Assembly (NCBI RefSeq): GCF_045689235.1
Contig: NZ_CP136864.1
Span: 3,286,001 to 3,350,000 of the forward strand
From: Congregibacter variabilis
GTDB taxonomy: Bacteria; Pseudomonadota; Gammaproteobacteria; Pseudomonadales; Halieaceae
Length of the DNA stretch: 64,000 nucleotides
Direction of reading: 5' to 3'
Shown here: piece after piece, positions 31,410 through 40,614 of the stretch
Layout of the letters: each line of letters opens with the position of its first letter
Position numbering within the stretch: position 1 is the stretch's first letter
Notes under the pieces: model-generated
Seen by the model: the letters and a program-made list of their open reading frames with translations, nothing else
What the model was told of the DNA's origin: nothing
Databases searched by the model: none
Program-made: the position numbers and the translations under genes

Positions 31410-32273
31410 ATGGGGATACTGACTAAAATTGAGCGCGTGGCTCGCCAGCTGCGGATGTTTCTTATTGTCGCTGTGGCGTTGAGCTCTGCCGCGGTACCTT
31501 CTGCGGCGGCTGAATCTCCACTCTACAGTTATGGGAAGGCCTGTAAAAAAGCTCTTCCTTTCTATCGGCAGGGTTGGGCTGAGATCCTCGAGAAGGGGCG
31601 TTGGACAGAAGCTGAGCGTCTTTACAGAGAGGCCGTCGCTGTCGCGCCGGACTGCGTGATTGCGAAAAGCGTTCTGGGACGAATCACCGTCGACGCTGCA
31701 GAGCGCAAGTCACTGATCACTCAGATACAAGCTTCTATGGAGAATGTAGATCCCCACGGTCGGTTGATACTGGAGCCGTACTTAAAGACGCTTATTCTCA
31801 TCAGTGCTCGAGATACCGCACAAAGTCTTAGCGAGGACTTTCGCGGTGATCTAACGAAAGCGGCAATAAGTAACTACCAGATTTTTCTTGAGCATTACCC
31901 CGAAGAATGGGCTGTGCGCGTTGAGTACATTGAATGGATTCACGCCGAGCAGGGGCCTCAAATGGCCCTGGAGGCAATCCAAAAGATGTCACAAGAGCGT
32001 CCGGGCGACGGCGCTCGCTTTAGTTACTTCCCCGCGTATTTTCATGCGGAACTCGGCGCATACGAGCAAGCGACTGAGCTTGCCCGGCAGTTTGTGCAAG
32101 GGTTGGGTCCTGGTGATTGGCCTCAGGAGCACTACATTAACGCGTTTATTGCTTATCAGCTCGGCGACTACAGCGCTGCATCTCAGTCGGTCAAACAAGC
32201 CCTGGTGCTCGACCCCAGACATCTTATCGCCGAGCGTCTTAGCAAGAAGATTGATGCAGCTATGGCACCTTAG
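31410..32273 (+). CDS. Secreted TPR-like helical repeat protein
   Basis: The product has about 287 residues. The start is uncertain: ATG 31410 or a later Met before the hydrophobic stretch MFLIVAVALSSAAVPSAAA. The mature protein starts near AESPLYSY. It holds helical repeats of the tetratricopeptide type (EILEKGRWTEAERLYREAVAVAP; FIAYQLGDYSAASQSVKQALVLDP). No catalytic motif is seen. A periplasmic scaffold is likely. Confidence 0.6.
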   Translation: MGILTKIERVARQLRMFLIVAVALSSAAVPSAAAESPLYSYGKACKKALPFYRQGWAEILEKGRWTEAERLYREAVAVAPDCVIAKSVLGRITVDAAERKSLITQIQASMENVDPHGRLILEPYLKTLILISARDTAQSLSEDFRGDLTKAAISNYQIFLEHYPEEWAVRVEYIEWIHAEQGPQMALEAIQKMSQERPGDGARFSYFPAYFHAELGAYEQATELARQFVQGLGPGDWPQEHYINAFIAYQLGDYSAASQSVKQALVLDPRHLIAERLSKKIDAAMAP

Positions 32274-32416
32274 TATCCACCAGAAGATCCGGTTGAGGAA
32301 TTCAAGTGCCTGACTACAAATTGTGAGGGACTTAACGGACGCGACCAGGATTAAGTAGTATTTCTCCACCCCGCCAGCTGGTTATAATCAGCGGCTGAAA
32401 TGTTGAGGAATAAGGC

Positions 32417-32872
32417 ATGATGAACAAATTTGCGATAGTTGCCGCTGCTGGAATTTTGCTCACTGCTTGCGCCGGGCGCAGCGACCACCAAACCTTCTAT
32501 CATGCCGAACAAGGCGACTACGATGCTGCACTACAGGCCGCAAAAGCCGCCCAAGGCAGTGGTCTGGATGGATTTTTGTTTGGGTCTGGGGCAAGTCAAT
32601 GCCGTGATTACAGCGCCGTGGTCACGGTGTATGTGGCAAAGGGGGACTTTACGGGTGCGACAGAGGCCTGCCGGGATTACGACAATCAGTGTGCTGTTGT
32701 ACCCGATGCGAGCCTCTGTTTTAACTACCGACAGAGTGACCTGAATTCCGCGAAGTCCGATGACAGTATGGCGACACAGCTCAGCGAGGCAGCCCGTGAG
32801 GCACTCCATTTTCGCTGGTTGATGATTCGCGACGACTACGAGGGAAAAGATCTCAAGCGGCCGATCTACTAG
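32417..32872 (+). CDS. Small Cys-containing lipoprotein
   Basis: The product has 151 residues with lipobox LLTACAG, lipidated Cys18. GAGGAA precedes the ATG. Early helices are TPR-like (AEQGDYDAALQAAKAAQ). Four further cysteines (SQCRDY, EACRDYDNQC, LCFNYR) could form two disulfides. Function unknown. Separated from the TPR gene by 143 nt on the same strand. Confidence 0.6.
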   Translation: MMNKFAIVAAAGILLTACAGRSDHQTFYHAEQGDYDAALQAAKAAQGSGLDGFLFGSGASQCRDYSAVVTVYVAKGDFTGATEACRDYDNQCAVVPDASLCFNYRQSDLNSAKSDDSMATQLSEAAREALHFRWLMIRDDYEGKDLKRPIY

Positions 32873-32985
32873 TCGGTTCTGCTAATCGCTTCTACTAGTG
32901 AGTGTAGATCGGTTTGCTTTTGAATTATTTCCCCTACAGCAGTGGTAGTTGACCGCGTGTTTGCCTGCGCCGGTGGTAAAGCTGC

Positions 32986-33552
32986 TTAGCTGTTCTTGGC
33001 TACGAAGCGCAGCGCCACACCGTTGTTGCACCACCGCTCTCCGGTAGGCGCTGGACCATCCTTAAAGAGATGTCCGTGATGCCCGCCGCATTTTGCACAG
33101 TGGTACTCCGTGCGCGGCAGAATCAATTTGAAGTCCTTTTTGGTTTCCAGCGCATTGGGTATTGATGTGAAGAAGCTGGGCCAGCCAGTGCCGCTGTCAA
33201 ACTTCATCTGGGATGTGAACACGGGTAAGTCGCACCCAGCGCACACAAACACACCCTCACGTTTTTCGTCGTTTAATTCGCTCGTGAACGGTCGCTCTGT
33301 AGACTCTCGGCGAAGCACATCATAAGCCAGGGGCAGAGTGAGTCGCTCCCGCCACTCGTCCTTACTGAGCTTAAGTTTGTCCTCTGCGCTCACAACCGTG
33401 AAGCCCTCGGGTAGAAGGGTTCTCCATTGCGACTGGATTTCGTCAAGCATCATGCTCGCCTTATTATTCGCCCAAAGTATCGGCGCCGACAGTGTTGCCG
33501 TTGCCCCTAGTGCGACCTTGGTGATCGCGGATAAAAAATCACGTCTTTGCAT
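32986..33552 (-). CDS. msrB: Peptide methionine (R)-S-oxide reductase with Tat signal
   Basis: The product has 188 residues. The N-terminus MQRRDFLSAITKVALGATA is a twin-arginine signal, so it acts in the periplasm. The MsrB domain has zinc Cys pairs CAGC and CAKC, the SGTGWPSFF motif and the catalytic segment GERWCNNGVALRF (usual form R-x-C-x-N). It reduces oxidised methionines in exported proteins. The C-terminus VAKNS is normal. Confidence 0.92.
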   Translation of the reverse strand: MQRRDFLSAITKVALGATATLSAPILWANNKASMMLDEIQSQWRTLLPEGFTVVSAEDKLKLSKDEWRERLTLPLAYDVLRRESTERPFTSELNDEKREGVFVCAGCDLPVFTSQMKFDSGTGWPSFFTSIPNALETKKDFKLILPRTEYHCAKCGGHHGHLFKDGPAPTGERWCNNGVALRFVAKNS

Positions 33553-33660
33553 AAAAAGATAAGACAGCGTTATTTCCGAATAATTCCATTTACGCTTGTT
33601 CCGTTACTATGGATTGCTGCAGTGGACTGTAGATTGCTCAAAACAGAACGGTGACGAATT

Positions 33661-34332
33661 ATGAGTCTGAAAGAAGTACCTCCCGCCGCGGGAAGCGGTT
33701 TGAGCATTGATGAGTTGGATCGCATCGAGCGGATCAGCGGCGAGCTGCGCAACGGTATTGGGGCACTCGGTGATATTGGCCCGGCGGTAAGTATTTTTGG
33801 ATCCGCCAGAGCGAGGGAGGATAGCTGGGAGTACCGTAGTGCCTGTTCTTTAGGCGAGTTATTGGCTGAGGCAGGCGTGTCGGTGATAACCGGCGGTGGG
33901 CCCGGCGTTATGGAGGCCGGCAACCGAGGCGCACGTTCTGGTGCTGGCCGCTCCATAGGACTTAACATTACGCTTCCACGGGAGCAGCTAGCGAACCCTT
34001 ACCTCGACACCGATATTGCGTTTAATTATTTCTTCACGCGAAAGTTCATGCTCATTCGCTATGCCATGGGTTTTGCGATTTATCCCGGCGGATTGGGCAC
34101 CATTGACGAGCTTTTTGAATTACTCACTCTGGTACAAACGGGAAAGCTTCAGCCATGTCCGTTGGTTCTTGTGGGACATGACTACTGGAGCGGTCTTTAC
34201 AACTGGCTGGTGCGCGAGAGTGTGAGTCGTGGCTACATCGCCCCGGAAGATCTTGACCTGGTAGAAGTGGTGCCCGACGAGGAGGTGGCCGCGGCGGTAC
34301 TTCTGGATAAAATTCGAAGTCGATCTACTTAA
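33661..34332 (+). CDS. LOG family Rossmann-fold protein (TIGR00730 type)
   Basis: The product has 223 residues. The LOG signatures are GSAR near the start (SIFGSARA), GGGPGVMEAGNRGA and the PGGxGTxxE loop YPGGLGTIDELFELL. The family includes cytokinin riboside 5'-monophosphate phosphoribohydrolases and nucleotidases. Its last 8 nt overlap the convergent CBS gene. Confidence 0.85.
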   Translation: MSLKEVPPAAGSGLSIDELDRIERISGELRNGIGALGDIGPAVSIFGSARAREDSWEYRSACSLGELLAEAGVSVITGGGPGVMEAGNRGARSGAGRSIGLNITLPREQLANPYLDTDIAFNYFFTRKFMLIRYAMGFAIYPGGLGTIDELFELLTLVQTGKLQPCPLVLVGHDYWSGLYNWLVRESVSRGYIAPEDLDLVEVVPDEEVAAAVLLDKIRSRST

Positions 34333-34723
34333 AATCCTGTACCGCCTTGAGCAGTTGTCGGCAGGTGATTTGCCCAATCAAACGGCCGTTCTCTACCACC
34401 GGACGCCGACGCTTATTATTCATGAGCATGTCCTGCGCGACGTCGACAATGTCTTCATCCGGGTGGGCGACGATGAGATTATCGCTGGCCATGTAATCGC
34501 GCACTATGCCGGTGGATGTATTGTTATATACGGCCCCCAGGATCGATCGGAGGCAGTCCAGCTCGGAAAGAATCCCTACCAAGCTGCCCTGGTCGTTCAC
34601 AACGCAGAGCCCAGATACACGGTTTTCGATAATGACTGCCATGGCATCGCTTAGGCTGGCATCGAGGTGCACCGTGGCTGGGTGAGGCAGCATATAATCG
34701 CGAAGGCTGACGGATTGCAGCAT
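34325..34723 (-). CDS. Stand-alone CBS-domain pair protein
   Basis: The product has 132 residues, nearly all of it two CBS motifs: DYMLPHPATVHLDASLSDAM with ENRVSGLCVVNDQG, and DYMASDNLIVAHPDEDIVD with NNKRRRPVVENGRLIG. CBS pairs bind adenosyl ligands and gate partner proteins. No fused effector domain; the partner is unknown. The upstream neighbour is divergent sixA. Confidence 0.8.
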   Translation of the reverse strand: MLQSVSLRDYMLPHPATVHLDASLSDAMAVIIENRVSGLCVVNDQGSLVGILSELDCLRSILGAVYNNTSTGIVRDYMASDNLIVAHPDEDIVDVAQDMLMNNKRRRPVVENGRLIGQITCRQLLKAVQDFK

Positions 34724-34815
34724 GGGTTAAATTCTCCCCGGGTTCTGTATTCACATTCTCTCAGTATAGACATGAAACTGCACAGGAACACGAGTGTCAC
34801 GATGGAGATGCGATC

Positions 34816-35313
34816 ATGAAGACGCTGCACCTTATGCGCCATGCAAAGTCGAGTTGGCAGGCACCAGCGCTTGCAGATCACGAACGTGAACTCAATGAGC
34901 GAGGTCGCAAAGACGCGCCGCGTATGGGGGAGGCCCTGGCGAAGATCCTGACGGCAGAAACGGTGCACTGCAGCTCCGCTGTGCGGGCACGTCAAACCTT
35001 AGCGGGCCTATGTGACGGTTGGCCTGCAATGAGTGCGGAATCTCACGATATTGACGACCGCCTATACACTTTCGATTATCAAGACTTGCTGCTCTGGCTT
35101 CAGAGCAAAGCGAGCGAAACCGAAAGCTGTTTTCTCATCGGACATAACCCGGCAATCACAGAGCTATGTAATCAGCTTGTGGGAAGAGCAGCGCTTGATA
35201 ATCTCCCCACAGCGGGCTACCTGCAGTTGGAAATCCCGGTTGCTTCCTGGAGCGACGTTCGTGATGGAATTGCCACGCTGGTTGACTGGCAATTCCCCCG
35301 GAATTTGTCTTAA
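34816..35313 (+). CDS. sixA: SixA-like phosphohistidine phosphatase
   Basis: The product has 165 residues of the histidine phosphatase superfamily. The RHG motif is MRHAKSSW with the catalytic His8, the second conserved His is in FLIGHNPAITEL, and ERELNERGRKDA is seen in the N-terminal half. SixA removes phosphate from histidines of the PTS-Ntr chain or ArcB-type Hpt domains. Confidence 0.85.
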   Translation: MKTLHLMRHAKSSWQAPALADHERELNERGRKDAPRMGEALAKILTAETVHCSSAVRARQTLAGLCDGWPAMSAESHDIDDRLYTFDYQDLLLWLQSKASETESCFLIGHNPAITELCNQLVGRAALDNLPTAGYLQLEIPVASWSDVRDGIATLVDWQFPRNLS

Positions 35314-35342
35314 ACGACAAACATTCGTTTTGGCGTTGGCGT

Positions 35343-36320
35343 TTAGGCGGCTGCAGGTTCTTCTGCAAGTGCTGCACGTCCATGGGGTCGCGCGTAGTCA
35401 ATATCTGGTCCCAGCGGCACTACCGCAGTGGGATTAATAGTGCCATGCGAAGCGTAGTAGTGCGTCTTGATATGAGAGAAGTCCACTGTGTCCGCCACAC
35501 CTGGTAATTGATAAATGTCCCGGACGTAGCCGGAGATGTTTGGGTAATCCTCCAGACGCTGACGATTGCACTTAAAGTGACCGTGATACACGGCGTCAAA
35601 GCGAATCAGTGTGGTGAACAGTCGAATGTCCGCTTCCGTCAGGGTGTCCCCGCAAAGATATCGGTGATGAGCGAGGTGGGCGTCGATATGGTCGAGTTCC
35701 GCAAACACTTCTGCGTAGGCCTCAGCATAGGCATTTTGGCTTGTGGCAAAGCCAGCGCGGTAAACACCGTTGTTAATTGCCGGATAGATCCGCGAATTCC
35801 AGTCATCGATGGCCTGTCGCAAAGCACTTGGGTATAGGTCCAGGTGATTGCCGGTGAGATCGTCAAAGGCCGCACCCAGCATGCGAATGATTTCAGATGA
35901 CTCATTGTTGACGATGGAGCTCGTTTGTTTGTCCCACAGAACAGGCACAGTGACCCTGCCGCTGTAGTCCCGCTGCGCAGCACTGTACACCTGATGCATG
36001 AGTGCATGCCCTTGAGCGATATCGCCGGTGCTGCCTTCTTCGGTCACGAAGGTCCATCCATTTTCGAGCATGATGGGGCTGACTACGGATACATCGATAT
36101 GCGATTGCAGATCTTTGAGAGTACGCACGATGAGTGTTCGGTGAGCCCAGGGGCAGGCAAGCGATACGTACAAGTGATAGCGTCCGGACTCGGCGGGGTA
36201 GCGGTCGTCCTCACCGCCGATACGCTGCCGAAATTGTGCGTCTTCGCGCACGAATCGACCGCCCGATGCGCTGGTGTCATACCATTTGTCTTGCCAGACG
36301 CCGTCTACAAGTAAGCCCAT
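35343..36320 (-). CDS. yqjG: Glutathionyl-hydroquinone reductase (YqjG/ECM4 type)
   Basis: The product has 325 residues, the length of xi-class GSTs. The thioredoxin-like domain carries the catalytic Cys in SLACPWAHRTL. The family uses glutathione to reduce glutathionyl-hydroquinones. An all-helical C-terminal half follows (YLCGDTLTEADIRLFTTLIRFD). It is clustered with a LysR regulator and a pirin, as in the E. coli yqjG-yhaJ-yhaK region. Confidence 0.9.
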   Translation of the reverse strand: MGLLVDGVWQDKWYDTSASGGRFVREDAQFRQRIGGEDDRYPAESGRYHLYVSLACPWAHRTLIVRTLKDLQSHIDVSVVSPIMLENGWTFVTEEGSTGDIAQGHALMHQVYSAAQRDYSGRVTVPVLWDKQTSSIVNNESSEIIRMLGAAFDDLTGNHLDLYPSALRQAIDDWNSRIYPAINNGVYRAGFATSQNAYAEAYAEVFAELDHIDAHLAHHRYLCGDTLTEADIRLFTTLIRFDAVYHGHFKCNRQRLEDYPNISGYVRDIYQLPGVADTVDFSHIKTHYYASHGTINPTAVVPLGPDIDYARPHGRAALAEEPAAA

Positions 36321-36418
36321 GAGAATCTCCCAACTGAAGTTTTGGTGTTAACTGAACGTGAGGAATGACTCTACTTTCGACTTAGAGCAAAGAAAATCGC
36401 AATAAACGAGATGCTTCA

Positions 36419-36433
36419 TTCGATTTAATCGAA
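36419..36433. promoter_or_regulatory. 15-bp perfect palindrome upstream of yqjG
   Basis: TTCGATTTAATCGAA is a palindrome with a single central base. It lies about 100 bp before the yqjG start codon and spans the stop of the upstream LysR gene. It might be a regulator binding site or only a weak transcript end. Confidence 0.3.
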
Positions 36434-37321
36434 ACCACTACTATTTGCAGCGCTTTTAATTAGCAGTTGACCCAGCCGGCATGTAGCGGGACCCGCCTTA
36501 TCTGGATCTGCGTAGGTTAAAAACAGTGACGCTCGGCGTCTGGCGCCGCGCTCCAGGGGAAGTTCACGCAGGCGCCCGCTGGCTAGTTCATCGCCAATAC
36601 GGGTCACGGGGAGCCAGGCAAAGCCCATGCCCCGGGTAATCATAGTGATGGAGGTCGCGACATGGCTTACCGTCCAGCGCTGCTCCGCGCCGAGCCAACC
36701 CGAGTCGATGCGCTGTCCCGTCGCTGAATCGCGGACTACGATTTGGCGTTCCGATGCCAGATCCTGCAGGTTTAGAGGGCGCTGCAGAGTTTGTAGCGTG
36801 TGCTCTGGGTTTGACACGGCAATAAATTCCACGTCCATCAAGGCTTCCCCGAGGAACCCCTGAGGCACCTCTCCGGCAACCAGAAGATCCACATCCCCCT
36901 GCAGCAGGCGCTCGGCCCCGCCGGACAATACTGTTTCTACAAGCTCGACCCGGGTGTAGGGAAACTCCGTAGACAAATGCTCAAGTGCCTCCGCGAGACA
37001 GTGTTGGGGATAAACTTCGTCAATAGCGACGCGTAATTCGGGTTCATCGCCCTGGGCGAGACTTTCGGCAATGGTTTCAAGTTGTTCTGCCTGATCGATG
37101 AGTTGACCGGCGCGACGCAGCATCAGTTCACCAGCGTCGGTGAGCTGTGCTTTGCGTCCCACCACTTCCAGAAGCTGTAGATCCAGCTGATCCTGCAGCT
37201 TGTGGACTGCGTGATTGATACTCGATTGACTCTTGTGGATGGCCTCTGCAGCTTGGGCGAAGCCACCGTGTTCGACTACCGCCCTAAACATCCGCCATTG
37301 CTCTAAGGTGCTGCGACTCAT
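36425..37321 (-). CDS. LysR-family transcription regulator (YhaJ-like)
   Basis: The product has 298 residues. The N-terminal helix-turn-helix is VVEHGGFAQAAEAIHKSQSSINHAVHKLQDQL, followed by the effector domain opening at PELRVAIDEVYP. Divergent from the pirin gene and upstream of yqjG on the same strand. In E. coli the equivalent regulator YhaJ responds to aromatic/quinone-related compounds and controls neighbours; the same role is inferred here. Confidence 0.86.
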   Translation of the reverse strand: MSRSTLEQWRMFRAVVEHGGFAQAAEAIHKSQSSINHAVHKLQDQLDLQLLEVVGRKAQLTDAGELMLRRAGQLIDQAEQLETIAESLAQGDEPELRVAIDEVYPQHCLAEALEHLSTEFPYTRVELVETVLSGGAERLLQGDVDLLVAGEVPQGFLGEALMDVEFIAVSNPEHTLQTLQRPLNLQDLASERQIVVRDSATGQRIDSGWLGAEQRWTVSHVATSITMITRGMGFAWLPVTRIGDELASGRLRELPLERGARRRASLFLTYADPDKAGPATCRLGQLLIKSAANSSGFD

Positions 37322-37429
37322 CGTTAGATATCATCCTTCGAAAAACTCGAACGTTGTTTACCAGATTAAGCAATATTCTTACGATTTAACAAGCGTTATT
37401 GTGTCTCATTCTAAGCGCAGGAGATCAAT

Positions 37430-38272
37430 ATGAACCGCAAACTGACACAGGTTTTGCGTGCCCAGCCCAGTACGGACGGCGCCGGTGTGGCCATTCAAAG
37501 AGTCGCAGGTTTTGAGCAGAGGGGGATGGACCCCATTCTCATGATTGATGAACTTCGCTCGGAGCATCGCGAAGATTTTGCCGCGGGTTTTCCGCCACAT
37601 CCGCATCGCGGAATGCAGACGCTCACTTACATGAAGCATGGGGGAATCATTCACGAGGACAGCCAGGGCAATCGTGGGGAGATTCGAGGCGGCGGTGCCC
37701 AGTACATGAGTGCAGGTCGCGGAATCATCCATTCCGAGATGCCGACCCAGGACACTCTCGGGCTCCATGGTTTTCAGCTGTGGTTTAACTTGCCGGCGGC
37801 CGAGAAGATGCAGGCGCCGCGCTATCGGGACCTGCCGCTTGGCGAACTCACTCAGGGCGCGGGCCCTGGATTTACTGTGACCGCGATTTCCGGGGAGTGG
37901 AATGTTTCCGGTATGCAGTCGATGGTCGGCCCTCTTCAGGAATTGGCAGCTCAGGCAGCGTTGGCTGATTTCAATCTTGATGCTGCGGCAGAACTCACTT
38001 TGGAGACAGGCTCCGGTGAATCTGTAATGGCCTACGTCTACAACGGCAGTGTTGATGCAGACGCGGTGAATCATTCCCGGCGTCAGTTATTGTTGTTTGG
38101 CGAGGGAGAGCAGTTGACGCTCAAGGGCGGATCCACGGGCGCGGGCTTGCTGGTTTTGCGTGGCCGTCCCATCGGTGAAAAGGTTGTTCACTACGGCCCC
38201 TTTGTGATGAACACCGAGGCTGAAATAGAGCAGGCGATTCGCGATTACCAGTCAGGGCAGTTCGCCGCATAG
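37430..38272 (+). CDS. Pirin family protein (quercetinase-like)
   Basis: The product has 280 residues with two cupin domains. The N-terminal metal motif is complete: PPHPHRGMQTLTYM with later HGGIIHEDSQGNRGEI, and the sequence SAGRGIIHSEMP is the family mark. Pirins of this group oxidise quercetin or similar flavonols, or act as redox sensors. Divergently transcribed from the LysR gene, with CAGGAG before the ATG. Confidence 0.88.
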   Translation: MNRKLTQVLRAQPSTDGAGVAIQRVAGFEQRGMDPILMIDELRSEHREDFAAGFPPHPHRGMQTLTYMKHGGIIHEDSQGNRGEIRGGGAQYMSAGRGIIHSEMPTQDTLGLHGFQLWFNLPAAEKMQAPRYRDLPLGELTQGAGPGFTVTAISGEWNVSGMQSMVGPLQELAAQAALADFNLDAAAELTLETGSGESVMAYVYNGSVDADAVNHSRRQLLLFGEGEQLTLKGGSTGAGLLVLRGRPIGEKVVHYGPFVMNTEAEIEQAIRDYQSGQFAA

Positions 38273-38351
38273 CCATTCAGTGAGTCAGCACGAGGCTGCA
38301 AGCTTTGTACAATGGTGCTACTCTTGCAGCCCTTTGTGTGTCGGATAAATC

Positions 38352-38633
38352 ATGCGTTTTCCCTTGCTAATCAGCGCATTAACGCTGGCGACCCTCGCTG
38401 GGTTCCTCACAGCTTGCACGACCCCTACGAAACCTGTGGAACCAGAAGTGGTCCCGCTCACATCCTGTGACGGGCCTCGGCCCCAGGTCTGTACGATGAT
38501 CTTTGCCCCGGTTTGTGCAACCCGCGCCGACGGCAATCTTGAGACCTACGCCTCGGGCTGTAATGCCTGTGCCGACGACCAGGTGTCGTCCTACCTTAAT
38601 GGCGCCTGCGAAGACGAAGGAAACAGCTTATGA
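38352..38633 (+). CDS. Kazal-type protease-inhibitor-like lipoprotein
   Basis: The product has 93 residues. Lipobox LTACTT, lipidated near residue 24. The C-terminal half has the Kazal spacing of cysteines: C...VCTMIFAPVCATRADG...TYASGCNACAD...GACED, with the classic PVC-x-DG-TY-x3-C pattern. It overlaps the next gene by 4 nt (ATGA). Protease inhibition is inferred, not seen. Kazal-like modules also occur in bacterial surface proteins without inhibitory function. Confidence 0.7.
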   Translation: MRFPLLISALTLATLAGFLTACTTPTKPVEPEVVPLTSCDGPRPQVCTMIFAPVCATRADGNLETYASGCNACADDQVSSYLNGACEDEGNSL

Positions 38634-39955
38634 GCCTGACTAACCGAATTCTGCTGGGCATGCTTGCGGGCATCCTGCTGGGCTCTTTACTGAATCTCAT
38701 CGGCCACGGTAGTGCGGTCGATGGCACTCTCAGAACCATTATTGATGAATGGCTCGTCGGTGGTGTGTTTGATGTTATCGGCCGAATTTTCGTTGCTTCT
38801 CTAAAGCTGTTGGTGGTTCCCCTCGTTTTTGTTTCTCTGGTGTGTGGCTCAAGCTCGCTGGGCGACAGTGCTCGCATGGGGCCTATCGCCGGTAAGACCT
38901 TGTTGTTCTATCTGGCTACCACAGCCATTGCGGTGACCGTGGCCCTGGTTGTTGCCGTATTTATCGGTCCGGGCAGTTCGGTGCAACTTGATAGTAGTGC
39001 GGCTTTCGTTGCCACAGAGCCGCCACCCTTGAAAGAGGTTCTGGTCAATATCTTTCCGGCCAACCCCATTAAGGCCATGGCCGATGGTGAAATGCTGCAA
39101 ATTATCGTGTTTGCGCTGCTTTTCGGATACGCCTTGTCCCGCGCCGGGGATGCCGGACGTCGAATGGCGACTTACTTTAGTGACCTGGAAGTGGTCGTAA
39201 TGAAGATGGTCGGCGTGCTCATGGCGTTTGCACCCTGGGGCGTATTTGCTCTACTTGCTCGCCTGTTCGCAGAGATGGGCCTTGGGGCTATTTTGGACCT
39301 TGGTGCCTACTTCCTTACCGTGCTGGGAGTGCTGATTTTCCACGGCACAGTGACCTATGGACTGATACTCAAAACCTTCACGGGCCTGCCACCCAAAGTA
39401 ATGTTGAAAAAAATGCGTTCCGTCTGGGCCTTTGCATTCTCCACGGCCTCTTCCGGTGCAACGCTGCCTATCACGCTACGAACGGTGGAAAAGAAACTCG
39501 GCGTACATAACTCTGTTGCCGGTTTCACTATCCCTCTCGGTGCGACCATCAATATGGATGGCACCGCAATCATGCAGGGCGTGGCCACCGTTTTCATCGC
39601 ACAGGTTTATGGCTTCGATCTGAGCATGACGGCTTATATCACCGTTATTCTTACGGCAACACTTGCCTCCGTGGGTACTGCTGCGGTACCGGGTGTCGGC
39701 TTAATAACTCTGGCAATGGTACTTGAACAGGCAGGACTGCCAGTGGAAGGTATCGCTCTTATTATCGGCGTTGATCGTCTTTTGGACATGGTTCGAACTA
39801 TGGTGAATGTAACCGGCGATGCGACAGCCTCGGTGGTTGTTGCCAGGAGTGAGGGGCAGTTTGATGAGGAAGTATTCTATGATCCGGATGCTGATGCACA
39901 CCCCGAAAGCGCCGTAGCGGATTCAGACGCAGCGGTTGCCGGATCTCGGGCGTAG
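38630..39955 (+). CDS. Dicarboxylate/amino acid:cation symporter (DAACS family)
   Basis: The product has 441 residues with about eight helices and two re-entrant loops. Family motifs: the serine-rich FSTASSGATLPITLRT loop, GATINMDGTAIMQG, and the C-terminal NVTGDATASVVVA. It carries C4-dicarboxylates, glutamate or aspartate with Na+ or H+; substrate is not fixed. The start codon lies inside the Kazal gene's stop. Confidence 0.92.
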   Translation: MSLTNRILLGMLAGILLGSLLNLIGHGSAVDGTLRTIIDEWLVGGVFDVIGRIFVASLKLLVVPLVFVSLVCGSSSLGDSARMGPIAGKTLLFYLATTAIAVTVALVVAVFIGPGSSVQLDSSAAFVATEPPPLKEVLVNIFPANPIKAMADGEMLQIIVFALLFGYALSRAGDAGRRMATYFSDLEVVVMKMVGVLMAFAPWGVFALLARLFAEMGLGAILDLGAYFLTVLGVLIFHGTVTYGLILKTFTGLPPKVMLKKMRSVWAFAFSTASSGATLPITLRTVEKKLGVHNSVAGFTIPLGATINMDGTAIMQGVATVFIAQVYGFDLSMTAYITVILTATLASVGTAAVPGVGLITLAMVLEQAGLPVEGIALIIGVDRLLDMVRTMVNVTGDATASVVVARSEGQFDEEVFYDPDADAHPESAVADSDAAVAGSRA

Positions 39956-39963
39956 CCACGCGT

Positions 39964-40614
39964 ATGACTATCAAGGTGACTATTGTTCCTGTTACGCCCT
40001 ACCAGCAGAACTGCTCAATACTAAAGTGCGAAACGACCGGTAAAGCTGCGATTGTTGACCCGGGTGGTGACATCGAAAGGATTCTGGCTGCGGTTGAGCA
40101 GCTAGGCGGTACCGTAGAAAAGATCATTCTTACGCACGGCCACATGGATCATTGCGCCGCGTCAGATGTGCTGAGGCAGCAGCTGTCTGTCCCGATTGAA
40201 GGCCCTCACGAGGGTGATCGCTTTTGGATAGACAAACTTCCCGAGTGGTGCAAGATGGCGAACTTCCCTGTAGCAGAGGCCTTTGAACCAGATCGCTGGT
40301 TGGTGGCGGGCGATACCGTGACCGTCGGCGCGCAAACCCTGAAGGTGTTTCATTGCCCGGGGCACACGCCGGGTCACGTTGTCTTTGTACACGATGCGCA
40401 GCGTGTCGCCTGGGTTGGCGATGTGATTTTTCAGGGTTCCATTGGCCGCACTGACTTTCCCCAGGGCAACCACGACCAGCTGATTAGCAGTATCCGCAAT
40501 ACCTTGTTTCCCCTGGGTGATGACATCACCTTTATCCCCGGTCACGGCCCTACATCTACCTTCGGCCAGGAGCGCCAAAGCAACCCCTTTGTCGCTGACG
40601 AACGTTATGGCTGA
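39964..40614 (+). CDS. Metallo-beta-lactamase-fold hydrolase, YcbL/GloB-like
   Basis: The product has 216 residues. The binuclear metal signature is LTHGHMDHCAA (HxHxDH), with further ligand His residues in HCPGHTPGHV and FIPGHGPTS and Asp in WVGDVIF. The compact size matches YcbL-type type II glyoxalases rather than full GloB, which has an extra helical domain. Eight nt after the symporter gene. Confidence 0.85.
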   Translation: MTIKVTIVPVTPYQQNCSILKCETTGKAAIVDPGGDIERILAAVEQLGGTVEKIILTHGHMDHCAASDVLRQQLSVPIEGPHEGDRFWIDKLPEWCKMANFPVAEAFEPDRWLVAGDTVTVGAQTLKVFHCPGHTPGHVVFVHDAQRVAWVGDVIFQGSIGRTDFPQGNHDQLISSIRNTLFPLGDDITFIPGHGPTSTFGQERQSNPFVADERYG

